Source of the DNA: Thamnaconus septentrionalis
Taxonomy: Eukaryota > Chordata > Actinopteri > Tetraodontiformes > Monacanthidae
Length of the DNA stretch: 64,000 bases
NCBI GenBank assembly: GCA_009823395.1
Contig: CM020505.1
Coordinates: 12,225,129-12,289,128, forward strand
Direction: 5' to 3'
A program made the translations under genes and the position numbers. The notes beneath the pieces were generated by a model, which was given only the letters and a program-made list of their open reading frames with translations, did no database searches and was not told the origin of the DNA. Every line of letters begins with the position of its first letter. Position 1 is the first letter of the stretch. This document shows, piece after piece, positions 11,150 through 35,157 of the stretch.

Positions 11150-14100
11150 TTTTACTCTACTATGATCAGAGACACTTGGTAGAGGTACTCTACTATGTGT
11201 CTCTGATCTTCATCCTGAGGCTAAAACACTTAAAAAAAAAAAAAAAAAAAAAACAAAACTTCACTTAATAAATAAATTATTAAAAGCCCAAACCACATTC
11301 ATTCAAATGTGTGAGGGAGGGGACTCTGGTGGGGAAATCATCCAGTTCTGTATCTGTCTGAGACGCGGCTAGATTCCCCGCTGCAATCCACACTTCGTCG
11401 TCCCGGCTCTGTAAATCCAAACCAAGCGCTCGCTTCACGAGTGGCCAGACTCCGCCGTTAATGTGAGGCCTGCACAGCCTGCAGCTTTGCCATTCTTGGT
11501 TCTATTAGTCAGACACACTTCCTGCTGAGCATGCATTATTAAACACTGTATCAGACCAGACCACCGTGCTTGTGACAGGATACTGTCTCAGCAAAGTGAG
11601 ACAAAGGATGAGAAGTAGCCGCAGACGAGATGTTCTGCAGAGTTTTATGGAATTTTTTTTGTGTGCACACAAGGTGAATAAACGGCCCTTTAATTACTGG
11701 GGCAACACTGTGCACAACTTTTTAGGAGTGTGGGATGTTCACTTGATTCCCTGTGCTGCCTCACTGTTTGACTCATCACATTCGCATCGAGGGCATTGAT
11801 CTGTGCAGTGCTTGAGGAGCCCTCAGGGTTTGGAAGGGTTATAATTATTATCTCTGGTGTTGATTTGACATCCATCTATTAGAAAGATACACGTGCAGGT
11901 AGGCATATCCCAAGAGGCAGCAAGATAGCTCAAGGTCTAAGAGTGATGTCAGAGGTTCTAATAATAGAAAGACCATCGCTCAAGTAGAAGCGTCCCAGCT
12001 CAGCATGCGAGGAAAAACGTCTCTGAATACTGCAGATGATTGTTCAATTCTTATGATAAGCAGAGTGGCAATGAACTGAATTCAAAACAAGAGTTCACCC
12101 ATCACAGGTGTTGAACAACCCACCCTCAGGATTTGAAGCTCTTTCTCTTATGCGCTGAGCTATTTGGATCCTGTGTAGAGTTGACATGTTCTCTACGTGT
12201 TTTCATGAGTTCCATCCTGGCGTTTGTTTTTTTGACCCAAATTTGACAAGCAGGTCAGAATCGGTGAAAAATGAAATCGATAGGCTCAACAATGCCACTG
12301 ATGTTTCATTAATGGCCCAAAAAAATCTGTTTGCTTTTTACTTAAGTTCACTTTATAATCAGTACTATCTTGCTTTTACTTTAGTTAAGGAGTTGACTCA
12401 GTGCTTTTACTTTGACCAGAGAATTTTTTTGAAACAAGTATTTGTACTTTCACGTTTGTACAAAATGTGCATACTTTTCCACCTCTGCTTATCCTGCACT
12501 GCAGGCCCAGAAAGAGAGACAAACACAAGGTGACACACACACCCAGAAGCAATTCAGAGAGTTGGCAATTAGTCTCATACTCAGTCAGAGAGCCAGGCGC
12601 GGATCCACATTAAGCCGCACTGCGCCTGGGAATCAAACTCACAACCTTCTTGCTGTGAGGCGACCATGCTAATCACAGCTCCCCCTTGATCCAAGATTTT
12701 TTTTTAAAAATGTTTTAAGATGGTACAAGAATGCGACAAACGTTTTGCAACCTTGTGACCGAACATTTAGAGGAATATTTTTTTAAAAATCTGAAAAAAA
12801 TGGAATGATTATTATTACAACCCTGTGAGAATCTTAAATATAGTTGCATCCTGTGCTGTAGAGCAACATGTCAACATTTGTTTGGATCCCAGGGGGGATG
12901 CAGCTCACTTACAGTATTTTTTCTTTTCTTTTCTTGTTTTTTGCATACGGGGCAGCAGATGTAGCTCAGGCTGGGTTGAGTTCCAGGCCCCAGGGCACGG
13001 CTGCGATGTCTGACTGAGACACACACAAGACGGCCTGATTGAGATCACTGTGTCTGGGCTTGTCTTCATTTGTGCCGGTATTCTGTGCGTCAAAACTTCA
13101 AAAAAAAGAAAAAAAAAAAACAGGACCATTTCCTCTCACCGTCGCTACTTAAAACTCAGTTGCATGAGAAGCAAATGTTAGACGTCTCACATTTAGAGTT
13201 CAGTGTTTGTGGGCGCTAGCACGGGCGTATTTTAAAGTGAGGGAGAGCAAAAGGGATTTGGTGGCGGCCTGTATGAATAAACAGCGCTTTGTAACAGCTG
13301 TACCTCCTCACAGGAAGTGGGCCGAGAGCTGTAATTCGCGCTCAGTTTGCAGCGTCGGGGGCAGAAGAACGTCGCTGTCAAAGGGAGGGGAAGTGATTTC
13401 GGCTTGATTTATTTCTCATCCGGCCTTTAAAATCGGCCTCAAGCATCTCTTTCAGAGTTCCAGACAAAACAGATAAATGGCTCACTCGGCCAAGTCTGAG
13501 AGGCCGCAGTCACCGTCGCCGCAGTCCTGCTTTGTGCTCAGCTGCGGTAAGAATACGACAGAGAGTCGACATCCACTTATTTTCAGCTCTTTGTGTTTTT
13601 CTTTCGGTCAACTTTCAGGTCGTCTCCTTCTTGTCTTTTGTGTGCTTCGCCGCGTCCACGGCGGCCGCCTTCGTCACAGTCCCCCTGCTGGAGTTCGTGG
13701 CAGCGCTGGTCTTGATGTTTGCTTATGCCAACAAATTCAACGAGCGGTTCACGGGCTTCCTCTGGCCGCTCACGGTGAGATTCCCCTTTGGGAAAGGAAA
13801 CTTTAGATAAGTGGTTATGAAATGTCATATAATATTTGAGGGACTTATGTGATCTTTTTTCTCTGTCTCTCTCTCTCTCGTAGGATTTCTTGAGATGTGT
13901 CACAGCATCGATCATCTACTTCATCGTCTCCATAATTGCAGTGTCCAAATATGTGGGCAGTTCCTCCAAGGCTGCCGGGGTGACGTCACTCTTTAATTCC
14001 CACTGTGGCCTTCGTCACCGCGGTCTCTCCTCACTGTTTCCCTCCTAAATGTCCTAAATGTCTCTGTGTGTTTTTCTTTCTGTCTCACAGATATTTGGCT

Positions 14101-14635
14101 TTATTGCAACCATTGTGTTCGCCCTGGACTTTTACCTCATTTTCAATGAGCTCGCCAATTTTTTGAAGGACGGACGGGAGACTAATGAGGCGACATCAAG
14201 GCAGCAAGGTAAACAAGGGTTTTTGCTAGCGCTTGATCCAGTGGCTGAGGTGAGTCGAGGTTGTGGCTTAGCCATCGCTTCCTCCTGGTCTTGAAACAAT
14301 CTGAGGTCTGAGCACAAGAAGTGACACGTTAAAATGTGCCTCCATGAGTTCACAATGAGAAAGTGTTGGTCGGTAAAATAGCGCAGAGCATTGTGTCAGG
14401 CAGTGAGGGTGATGCTGGAGTGGAGATGGGACCAGAAAGAACAGCAGAACACCAGGAGCCTCAGCAGTATGATGGGGTCTAATTGTGACCTCGTGTTTCT
14501 GGGTGCAGCACTTTCTAATCCGAGGCCGTGAGTTGTGTGTTTTCTTTTGCTTTTGCTTTGTTACCTCCTCGCCTCAAAGTTTTACTCACATCTTCTTGTT
14601 TTCCAGATGAATTTTCAGACTCTGACTCCGACTGA
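10311..14635 (+). CDS. cmtm3: cmtm3: CKLF-like MARVEL transmembrane domain protein 3 (171 aa)
   Basis: Five coding exons: 10311-10427 (starts MGDIEAPDSTQPRQ), 13619-13774, 13884-13979, 14091-14208 and 14607-14635. The first three junctions are phase 0; the last splits a codon (CAA G, then AT GAA). The protein has an N-tail, four membrane segments starting near residues 38, 60, 93 and 122, and an acidic tail ending DEFSDSDSD. Close matches to human CMTM3 include PLLEF, WP-DFLRCVTA, SSKAAG, IFGFIATIVFALDFYLIFNE and the terminal SDSDSD. CMTM3 is a four-pass protein of the endosomal and Golgi system linked to receptor trafficking. The ATG context (CGACCATGG) is good. An upstream in-frame extension is only a poly-pyrimidine stretch read as Phe. 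Intron 1 (about 3.2 kb) contains a candidate extra exon, listed separately. The other introns are short (109, 111 and 398 bases). Confidence 0.93.
10837..10935 (+). CDS. candidate alternative (or relic) MARVEL exon inside cmtm3 intron 1
   Basis: A 99-base stretch is open in one frame (33 codons). It is preceded by a good acceptor (TTGTGTTTCGCAG) and followed by a donor (GTAAGA). Both ends are phase 0, as for the normal cmtm3 exon 2. The peptide begins FVFAPIIEEIVWLF, which lines up by eye with FVTVPLLEFVAALV of cmtm3 exon 2. It ends KRLWAG, where exon 2 ends GFLWPLT. It therefore looks like a shortened, diverged copy of the TM2-coding half of exon 2. It could be a mutually exclusive exon, a cassette exon or a dead remnant of a lost tandem gene. 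No RNA evidence is available. Confidence 0.4.
11081..11148. repeat. CA microsatellite (34 units, uninterrupted)
   Basis: A perfect CA array in cmtm3 intron 1; being uninterrupted, it is likely polymorphic. Confidence 0.97.
12493..12690 (-). mobile_element. SINE-like repeat copy in cmtm3 intron 1, reverse orientation
   Basis: On the minus strand it reads TTAGCATGGTCGCCTCACAG, then CAAGAAGGTTGTGAGTTTGA and TTCCC. The GTTTGATTCC part resembles a pol III B box. The remainder is degenerate. It is one of four copies of one family in the window. Confidence 0.6.
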
Positions 14636-14951
14636 CACTAAGTCAATTCTGGCCTGAGGATTCCCTGCTAAGCTGCCCTCTTGCAAGAGTCCACATGCCT
14701 GTCCAGGCCATAAGAGCACATTGTTACTACTGTGGATGTGGATGTGAATGATGATGAGAGTCTTTGCCTACTCCAGTTGTAAAACCGAGGTGAGAACATC
14801 TTGCCATCTAGTTTCACCTCAGTTTTATAGCATCTAAGACAGTGAAAAATGATCAAAAACACGAGACCTTATGCTTTGTGTGCACAAAGTGTTTTGTAAA
14901 AATGGTTTCAATTCAATTCAAAAATCATCTTTGGGTAAAGCCAGTTTGGGG

Positions 14952-14957
14952 AATAAA
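14952..14957 (+). other. candidate polyadenylation signal of cmtm3 (AATAAA)
   Basis: AATAAA lies about 317 bases after the cmtm3 stop and is followed by a GT-rich stretch (GTGATTGTTTGCTTGTTTAG). It is a plausible 3' end; nothing later in the region looks better placed. Confidence 0.5.
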
Positions 14958-14975
14958 GTGATTGTTTGCTTGTTT

Positions 14976-17900
14976 AGCTTGGGAAGCTAACCACTAGAGG
15001 AATCTGAAAATGAATTTCATTGTTGCACTGCAGGCACAAGAAGCATGGAATAATTAAATTACAACTATGAAACAAAATTAGTAAATGCTCACCAAAATAA
15101 TGAAAGTCTTTTTTTTGTAATAAATACATTCAAAATAAATTAATGACACATTTAATTATTTATTGCAGTGAAAACACTTGAGTAGTTGTAAGGGAAACAT
15201 CCTCTGATGCATAGCTAGTGCACATCATCAATGAGGCCACCAGGGGTCATAGGTTGTTTCGGGTCTTTGGGCGACCAAGCAGAGTTAAATAATTAGATGT
15301 GTCATAAATCTACTAATCCTGAAAATGAATGCATAATTATTAAACACATACTTACATAAAACCTTGTGTATTTAAATAATAAAAAATATTATTTAAAAAT
15401 ACATGTTTTATTTCAGCAAGTATGTAATTATTTCATGGTTCTATATAAGCGTAACTAGTGGCTTTAATGATGGTTGGGCCCATTCTATTTGTCAGCCTGC
15501 GTCAAATCTTCCAGATAAATTTTCTCTTAAGGGTTGTTTGTTTGCTGTGCTTGTAACATGCTAATGTTAATTAGCTTGTGTTATGAAGAAAACTGAGACC
15601 ACAAACTTGATACGTATGTGCCCTAAAGCTGTGAATCTGTCGGTCACATCACTTTTGTGTAGCTATACATTTGGAAACGTCAATATTTACGCTGGATTAT
15701 TATGATCAGCGAATAACGTTTACTTTTTATTGAAGTGGTTTTGTATCAGAGATGTCTGACACCCTTTTGCAATATGAGATTTTAAAAAATGGCCCTTGAT
15801 CATTTTATGGACTGGCAGAGTCAATATTAAATAAATAAATGGTGGGAGGTTGGCTGGACTCAACCTCTGTCCAACTGTGAGCTCTCTTTAAAAGTGTGTT
15901 TTTATTTGGGACAGAACTCAAGAGACGAGTCTTCACCCAGGCCAAGAACCTATTGTGTTTGTAATGTTTCTTTATAATTATTCTTCTTCTGATGCCTTTT
16001 TTAAAAACCCAAATTTAACCCCCAAACATGCTCCAAAACTCACCAGATTTGGCACTGGTAAGAATTCTGATGAAACTAAAACTAAAAGTCCATGGATACT
16101 CGTGTTTACTCTCTACACTTGTCATTTATGTTGTGAAGAAATCTGTCAAAAACTCAATTGTTTGTTTCTTCAATACCTACATACTGTCCATTGAAAGGCC
16201 TGACCTACAACTAACAAGAAATCTGCATTTTGCATTCTAAATTGCCCAATTTGTCCACAATTGACGTAAAGTGTTTTGCTAATAGCTATTTCTCAGCTCT
16301 GCCTAGGCAGACAGCAGCCAGCAAGTTGGGTAGCTCCTCCACAAGAGATTTTGATTAAACCAATTCCTTTTGAATGAAAATAAACTCAAACTTTGAAAGA
16401 CTTAACTTTGGCTGTTACAAAATATATTATAGAAAGATGTTTTGGTTTCACTATAATTTATCTCCAAAACATAAAATCCAGTTGAGTGTTAAAATATTAG
16501 TTTTTATTCCAATTTAGGGCGGATAAGTTTTAACAATAAATACAAACGATCATTACAACACCTGAGAATTTAATCTGGAATATAAGAATTTAAAGAATTT
16601 GTTTTGGCCCATTCTGATGTAAATTACTTTAAAAAAAAAAAAAAAAGATAATCCAGTCATTTTATTTGAGCTATCACTATAAACAGATGAAAAGCCTTTT
16701 GTCAATGTTGTTAAATATAAAAATACAACAAATTTCAGCTTCAAGACAGACATCACAAGAAAAAAACAAGCATCTCATCTCAACGTCAAACAAAAACTAG
16801 CGTCTCCTATAAGTCTGAAAACTCACAATATACTCTGTTTAGCGTGAAAACTGTAGAGCTGCAGCATGATAGTGGGTAACAAATATAATCATATTATGGA
16901 ACAGCATGATTGTGCTGCAACGCTTGATAGATATATATATAAAAAAAATTGAACTTCTTTAAGTTTGTTCTGGAACAAGATTCTTCCATGTTAATGACAG
17001 ACACGACAACAAATAAGATTGTCAATACAAGTATCGCAATATGACAAGTCACTAACATGAGAAAGTCCTCAATCATCAGCAACATATTAGTGTACGCGGC
17101 TTTCGAGAAGCCAAACAGTTCCTACAATCATTTCTTCGGGCGTCTCCATCTTAAATACACAGTTAGAGTCATTCAATGCTGCGGAAAACCTGCAGGGGGA
17201 GCCATCGAGTCAACCCGGAGCCTCCTTCAAGTGGGAGATTCAGAAGAGGTCTCAAAAACCTTCAACTAACTACTTGGCAAGCCTTGAAAATCAGGCCAAA
17301 TGGTCAAATCTAGCCAAACAGGAAGCAGTTATGAATGCTTTTGCGTTCTGCGTGAGAATAAAAGCAGTTGCATTGTAAAAGTGTAAGATTATAAACTTTG
17401 GCTGAATGTGCTGACAATCGATAAAGCCAAAAGCAACAGAAATCAAAATTGTATTAGGTCTGTCCGCTTCCCAACACAATAATCACACTCTTAGTATTAA
17501 TATTATTATTATTATTTATCTCTTCACTTTAAAGTTCCACTGTGTAAGATTGAAATACATCTAGTGGCATGGAATGGGTTTAAATTGTATTTGGGTGCTT
17601 TTATTTGAAGTCATCTAAAATAAATGGGCTTGTTTTCTCTCTCACTACTCAGAAGTGTTGATGCTTTGATATTGAGTACAGCACAGTAGCCCAAGACATG
17701 CGCTACATCTGCTCCAGGCTTTGTGACTGGCTTAAGAAAGATGTGAAAGATGTGAGATCCAGTGGGACATCAGAAACCACTTTTTTTTTTTTTTTTTTTT
17801 TTCCAGCGTTAGATGCTGTTAAATCTTACACAGTGGGTCTTCAAGTATCCTTGCAATGACAGTTTATTTTTTAGTGTTCAGGTCATTATTTAATTTTCAA

Positions 17901-18995
17901 AAGTGAATTTTACCAGAGCTGCCACAGTGGATTGATTGTCCAGGAAAAAAGAAGTTTCCTGTTTCCGTTAATTCTAGCCAAACAAGCCCAAAGTTCCCAG
18001 CTACTGCTAAAACAATGGCTTTCTAAATGAGTATGTACATAAGTGGAGGGAGATAAGAGCAATCAATTAGTGGCAGCCCTGGTCTATACCTGAGATTTAG
18101 GAAATTTCTCTGATGCAGCTTCCACAGTGACTAAGGGCTGTGTACCATTAACAAACAACAATAAACAATTCCCAAAGCCTTGAAAATGTGCAAAAGTAAT
18201 GAAACGTTGAACGAACGCTCCGCTCTCACCGCAGGGCTTACACCATCACCTACTGCTCTCATATACAAAAGCCAAACTCTTTCAAAGGAATTTATTCAGG
18301 TAGGAGAGTTAAAAATAAAAATAAATCTAAATATAGGTTTCAAACTTAGTCAAAGCATTATTCAGTCATTTCAGAACATCTCACCCTGTGCTGCGCTGCC
18401 CGCCTTAAAAAGTCGCTGGCCTGAGAGTGAATCTGTTCCGAAGCAGAGCTGAAATCACAAACTCATCAACTCAGCGTGATTCATGACAGTCTGCCGCGAT
18501 GTAGGGGCTCCACAGTCCTGTTGCTTCCCTGGTCTGGCATGCTACCACGTCTCCCCAGTGCAGAGGCTTCCTGGATCCATGATCACATTCATCACCTCCG
18601 ACTTTACCCCCCCGGGTCTAAAGCATAAGCACGGCGAGCGTTTTTCTTTTTCCCTACTCGCCATCATTCACAGTGAAACAGCTGAACGTCCTCAAAACGT
18701 CGGGAGACGTGCGTGGCTGCTGCTGCAGGGGACTCGTCCTTCACGCTGGCCTTTAAAGATTAAAACCACTTCGTGCCCGATGTTTCGCTTCACTGCAGTG
18801 TTTGTTTACTGTGGATTTTGGTATCTCAGGTGTTTGGAGCAGGTGAAGAAGCACAGCTGGGAGGCAGAAAGGCCACGTGACCATCTGTGACGATGTCGGA
18901 AAAAAAAACTGGGGGAAAAAAACTGGCAAAAATGTGGGAATGTCTGTCCCGACGGCGGCTCTTCATTGGCCCATTGGTCCGTGCGTGTGACGGCC
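14976..18995. other. region between the cmtm3 end and the cmtm4 stop; probably includes the cmtm4 3' UTR
   Basis: About 4 kb without a coding signal on either strand. The right-hand part probably belongs to the 3' UTR of minus-strand cmtm4. Minus-strand AATAAA signals (TTTATT as written) occur near 18,289, 17,862 and 16,503, and I cannot tell which is used. The left part is AT-rich and unremarkable. One MITE-like element (17,538-17,835) lies inside. Confidence 0.4.
17538..17835. mobile_element. MITE-like element with short terminal inverted repeats (298 bp)
   Basis: CACTGTGTAAGATT (17538-17551) is perfectly inverted as AATCTTACACAGTG (17822-17835). The interior is non-coding and includes a poly-T run. 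No clear target duplication is seen. It may lie within the cmtm4 3' UTR. Confidence 0.6.
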
Positions 18996-30166
<11,171 letters not shown>

Positions 30167-30220
30167 GATGGTTTCAGTGGGGAGGAAGGAGGGAGCACTT
30201 GGCTGTAATTCAGTGGGCTT

Positions 30221-30264
30221 TTCTTTCTTTCTCTCTCTCTCTCTCTCTCTTTTTTCTTTTTTTT
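30221..30264. repeat. CT/TTTC pyrimidine tract near the cmtm4 start
   Basis: Polypyrimidine as written (polypurine on the cmtm4 sense strand), 55 to 98 bases upstream of the cmtm4 ATG. Confidence 0.85.
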
Positions 30265-30779
30265 AGCGCATATATGGCCGCGGTGACAAAGCGCCCGGAC
30301 CCAACTCACAAAGCAGGTTGTGTTTCATAAAAGCACACTTTGTTCCGTGCGGGGCTGGAGTTGCTCGGCTGGCTGGATGGCTGGATGGATGGAGAGAGAA
30401 CCAGACTGGCCACTTTTCACAGCCGCCCCGCGGGGAAACCGCCGCGGAAGGTGCTGGCTGACATTCACGCGCAGAAGGTTGTGAGGTGTTGGGCGCTCAA
30501 GGGGGGGCCAGAGACTACAAAAAAATTACAAAATTCTATTAATAAAAAAAAGAAGAAGAATAAATCCGGCTGTTGTCCGTGTAAAAGGTACGCCAACTCC
30601 GCGTTGCTTCCGTCCTTCCTTCCCGGTGACAGTGTCGCGCCCCTGTGAAAACGGGCGGACTTGGAACAATGTTGGGCGGCTCACTTGTTCGATTCCTTGA
30701 GCCACTTTGGTGCAGGCGACGCGAGGCGATCCCCCCGGAAGCTTCCGGCTTTTACTCCACCCTGCTGTGTCCCAGAAGG

Positions 30780-30782
<3 letters not shown>

Positions 30783-30841
<59 letters not shown>
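30783..30841. repeat. GA microsatellite (about 29 units)
   Basis: An uninterrupted GA array (CT on the cmtm4 sense strand), about 620 bases upstream of the cmtm4 start codon, in a CpG-rich stretch. Confidence 0.97.
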
Positions 30842-30843
<2 letters not shown>

Positions 30844-31718
30844 GCGTTCCCTCCTGCTGCGAACTCAATTCTCCACACGGACAGACGGCAGGCCTGGTTG
30901 CACACACACGCCGCTCCGCTCCGCTCCAGTCCGCCTCGCTATGGATGCGAGGCAAGCTTGTCTCCGCCCCTCTGAAAACTGCACATTCTTGGGCAGGCTC
31001 CGTCAGTCGCGATTCCAAGCAGCCCTTGCAGGACGGACCGAGCCTTCCTACGGAACCACGCCGACTCACATTGTTCTTCCTGGGATTGGATCCTGTTCGC
31101 TCTGACGGCTCTTTTCTTGAAAACCGCCCTCTAACCTCCAGTCGGAATTGGTGCACTTCATTTCTCTTCTCCCCACAGGATTATTGATTAAGGACAGGAT
31201 TAAGTGTTCTTTATTCTTCTCCTTCCCCCTAAATAGTTTACACATTACAATTCCTGCATAGTCACGGTTTGTCTTATCATGTATTAACCATTACAGCATC
31301 TTGCCACACCAAGCCAGTTTGTGCAAGATAATTGTAGAAATTTCTGGTCCCACTACAACATGTTACACACCAGAGAGCAGCGGCGCAGGTTCAACCAGTT
31401 CTCGAGGTTACGTGTTATATGGGCATAATACGCTCCCCACAGTCATTACGTTTAAATTGGTCATAATCACGACCACGACCATTGTAGACCTACAATGCAA
31501 TAACTCCATTTCTGAATAAGTGTGCAACACATTACCGCCCCCCTGTGTTATCTATTGGTACAGAATGTTGCCTAGGTGACAGAAGATGGCGAGATCACAT
31601 TAAACAGACACAATGAGAGGAGACATGTTACAAATGCAACATATATTCATGTAGCAGTTTTATGGTTGACTGAAGGAGACGTGAGAGAAAAGGAAAAGAC
31701 CAAGTGGAGATTCTTGGT

Positions 31719-34700
31719 TTTATTGAAGCCAGGGGTCTCATAAACATTTTCTTTATCTCTGTCGGTATAAGAAGCTAGAATTCACATGGCAGCTTAGAGG
31801 CTACAGAATTGTGTGAAGAGTCATACAATCAAACTTCTGAATTTATTCAGGGCACAAAAAAAAATGCAGCTGGCCATGTGCATACAATGTCTTGACATCC
31901 TGAATATAAAAGGACTGGAAGCAGAAGCTCAAAGTCGCAAAAAACAGAAGAGTGTCCGTAGTGGTCGAAGGCAATTCAGTTCTGCAATCTGAGTACAAAA
32001 GTTGCAACAACCTTTAATTAATTTTTTCGTTTCTTCTTTTTCCATCTTGGGACTGGTCTTCACAAGGAGCAAGTGCAATGTTGAAACCAAGCAGTGTGAC
32101 AGCAAATCATTTCACTCAGCAAAATGCCAAATTGAAACAAGTTCTGCCACACATCCGAAAGAAATCAATTAGGCTGCTGTGAGATTTTAAAATTATTTAT
32201 AAGACAAAGAAGGTGTGTGTTTGTGTGTTAAAGGGGCGGGGGCGTTTAATTAATAACAGATTGATTGCCTAATTTAGCAATGTCAAACAAATCCTTATTA
32301 AAAGGGTCCGTCGACAATCAATGAGAGAAGGAGGGGGTGGGGTTTAGGCAGAAAGGGCTTATTCCTTGAGGAACCACTATGGGTACCTTCTATGACTCAA
32401 GCAGCAAATGCAGATACATGCCGAAGTTTCCCTTTGCAGGTGAACGTCGATTTAAATGCTTTAAAAGGCAAGGCGAGAAAGAAAAAAAGAAAATATGCAT
32501 TCTGTGTGTTGGACTGTACCAACAGGGATGTGATACAACTTACAAGGAAAAGTGCTTCTTTCAACATGTGGCGGTAATGTTCCAGGCTGTTTTCAAATTG
32601 TGCTTCACCCAACTGACACAACTGACTTTCACCAGTTGTACATTCCAACCATCACGAAACAGACAATAAAAATAATAATAATAATGATAATTTAAAAAAA
32701 AAAAAAAGAGCTTCATCTTGATCAACACGGAGATGTTCAGATTTAGCAGGACGGCCACTTAAGTCAGTGTGCTGCGCATCCAAAGAAGAAATCAAAACCA
32801 TCATTATAAACCACTTTAGAGGATTTAGCTGAATCTACTGTGCATTCAAATATTACCTTTCGCTCTGAAACCTCCATAAGTGTTTGTTTTTGTTTGTTTG
32901 TTTTTTTAATGGATGTTTGTACCAGATGTATCAGGCATCATTTTGAGACTAGACCTCACAGGCAGCTGTGACGTTTTGCAGGGGCTCCATGCGAGGCTAG
33001 GATTTTTTTTTTCTTTCCATTTCTCAAAAAGGGCCACAGGTTAATCTTATGGATGGTAAAAGACTATAAACAGAAAATAGTTAACGTGCATCTTTGGTTC
33101 CATTATCCAATTCACTCCTGATCTGCCATTGTTCCAATAGCAACTGCTCTTTTGCTTTTGCCATTTAATCCGTGAAAGCTAAAGAAGAACAGCATCCATA
33201 GGATTAACAAGGGCCTTGCATACCAGCGGGTGAGAGCGGCAAATTAGACTAAATTAGATTAAGCCATGGCGCCATGAGACCATAAATAATACTACAGAAA
33301 TTTGATGTGGTACACTAGAATGGTTTGAATAAAAAAAAAAAAATAACAAAAATAACTGACATAAAGACAAGAAAACCCCTTAAGGACACAAAAGTTAACT
33401 AGGAACATTCCTGTGAAGGCAGGGTGTCAAGTGTGACAAACTGTTAGTTGCACACTGAAGGCAAAGGCTGTACAGTAGTTTTAAAATGGGCACTGAAAGA
33501 AAGTGAGCGAGATGAGCCCAACGGAAGAGCGGCTGTCTACAGGGCAAACGTGCGTTTCTACCGCCAGATTTTGAAAGCGTGAAAACTAGGAATGTTTGAG
33601 CTGACGTGAGGTGGGACGTGAATGAAACAGGAGGACAGTGCCATCGAACACAGGAGGAGAAAACATTTTGTTTTGTTTTGTTTTTTTTGTTCAAAGCACG
33701 ACAAATCACTGTGTGTCTTTTGGCTGCAGTGTGAGTGGTTTCCACCACGCCGAGTGTTCGTCCGGGGGGCCTAAAAGTTCCACTGCATGCTTTCTCTTCT
33801 TACGCCGGCCTCCGCCGGTTTACATGGAAGCTTTCAATCTCTTGGTCTACAGAACACTATCGACTAAGCCACAGAAATCTTACTTCTCAAAAAAAAATAA
33901 AAATAAACAAACCAAAAAAAAAAAAAAAAGACCACAGGCTTGTTGTACACCACCAAAAATGTAAAACGAGAAAAATAAATTATTTGGATGACAAAAAAAA
34001 TGGAGAAAACCTCCTCTTTTTTTTTTTTTTTTTTTTTTAAACAACGGTGCTACAGTGCATTTTCCTCTAATGTAGACAAGCACCTCCACTATGACATAAA
34101 CAGCTAACTGTGCGAGGCACTTAGGAGTTATAGTAGGAAAGATGCTGCCCAACCCCATCCCAAAATATACACATCTGCAGCTAAAGAAGTGATTCTGTAG
34201 TGACCTCAAAACCTGTCAAATCCTCACCGGTCTCTTTTTCATTTCAAAGAAGCTAAATTTGGAGAGACAAAAACAGCATTTTATACAAAAAAAAAAAAAA
34301 AATAAAAGATAACCTGAATAGATATTTTTTGTTGCATTTATATTTACAGAATCCTTCAAGATGACCAGGGCAAAATGATGATATGCAATCAGCTATCTGG
34401 ACTTGTCCTATTAGCGTTACAGAGGCATGTTAACCTCATATAATATGGATACAGGGGACAATTTCCTTAAACTCATAAATGGTGCACAAAATAAAAAAAG
34501 AAGGACCTTTCAATAAATACATCAGAATTATATCCAACATTGTTTTTTTGCACACTACATAACTGTTGCAAGTATTCAGATTACTTGTCTCCATGAACAT
34601 ACTTGATGTCATAATACCTTTTCCAATCACAACCAGATTCCTTCCAGTAGATAAGCTGAGCCAGAGGCCACAAGGCCACTAAAATTTCCACTCTTTAAAT

Positions 34701-35157
34701 CTCTGAGGAGTGGGGGGGGGCGGTACTTTTGACCCACAAGCGTGGGGGCCTGCAGCCCAGCACGTCAGGCCGGCTGCCAGGGAGTGTGCACGCATTTCCA
34801 TTAACCGATGCCCCTCTCCCGGGGGGAGGAAAAAAAAAAAAAAAAATTTACAGTGGAGGAGAGGACAGAAATAAAGCCGAGCTTCCACAACTTCTCATTA
34901 GCACTTCCACACACATCCTCGTCCTCGTCCCGGCCCGTCTCGTCGGAACACCACCATATCTGATCGCATCCGAAACGCGTTTTGGTGAAACCACTTGTGT
35001 GCAACTGACTGAACGACATTAGGAAAGTTTGGTCAATGTTTCGCGCTTAAATGTACATGTATTACTCCAGAGTATGAATGCGGTGGACGATGCAGCTATA
35101 TTTTTTGTTTTTTTTTGTTTTTTTACTGCTTTGTTTTTTTTGATATATATGTTGCCT
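31719..35157 (-). other. probable 3' UTR of dync1li2
   Basis: This follows the dync1li2 stop on the minus strand. It is AT-rich, lacks plausible exons, and contains several poly-A or poly-T runs. A minus-strand AATAAA (TTTATT at 31,719-31,724) is a possible distal polyadenylation signal, with another at about 31,209-31,214. A 3' UTR of about 3.4 kb would be reasonable for this gene, but the end is a guess. Confidence 0.35.

Larger units (their letters stand above)
30167..31718. other. cmtm4 promoter and 5' leader region, then spacer before the dync1li2 3' end
   Basis: This lies upstream of the minus-strand cmtm4 start. It is locally CpG-rich around 30,400-31,100, as expected for a broad promoter. 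It carries a CT tract at 30,221-30,264 and a long GA tract at 30,783-30,841. Beyond about 31,200 the sequence becomes ordinary AT-rich DNA. I see no coding signal apart from Arg-Glu strings caused by the GA repeat. Confidence 0.45.

Noticed and set aside
12133..12245. An AG-preceded hydrophobic open stretch in cmtm3 intron 1 beginning GATTTGAAGC
   Set aside because: It has no MARVEL-like pattern and no suitable donor.
30645..31187. Open stretches of Arg-Glu strings on both strands
   Set aside because: They come from the GA microsatellite; no conserved protein is seen.
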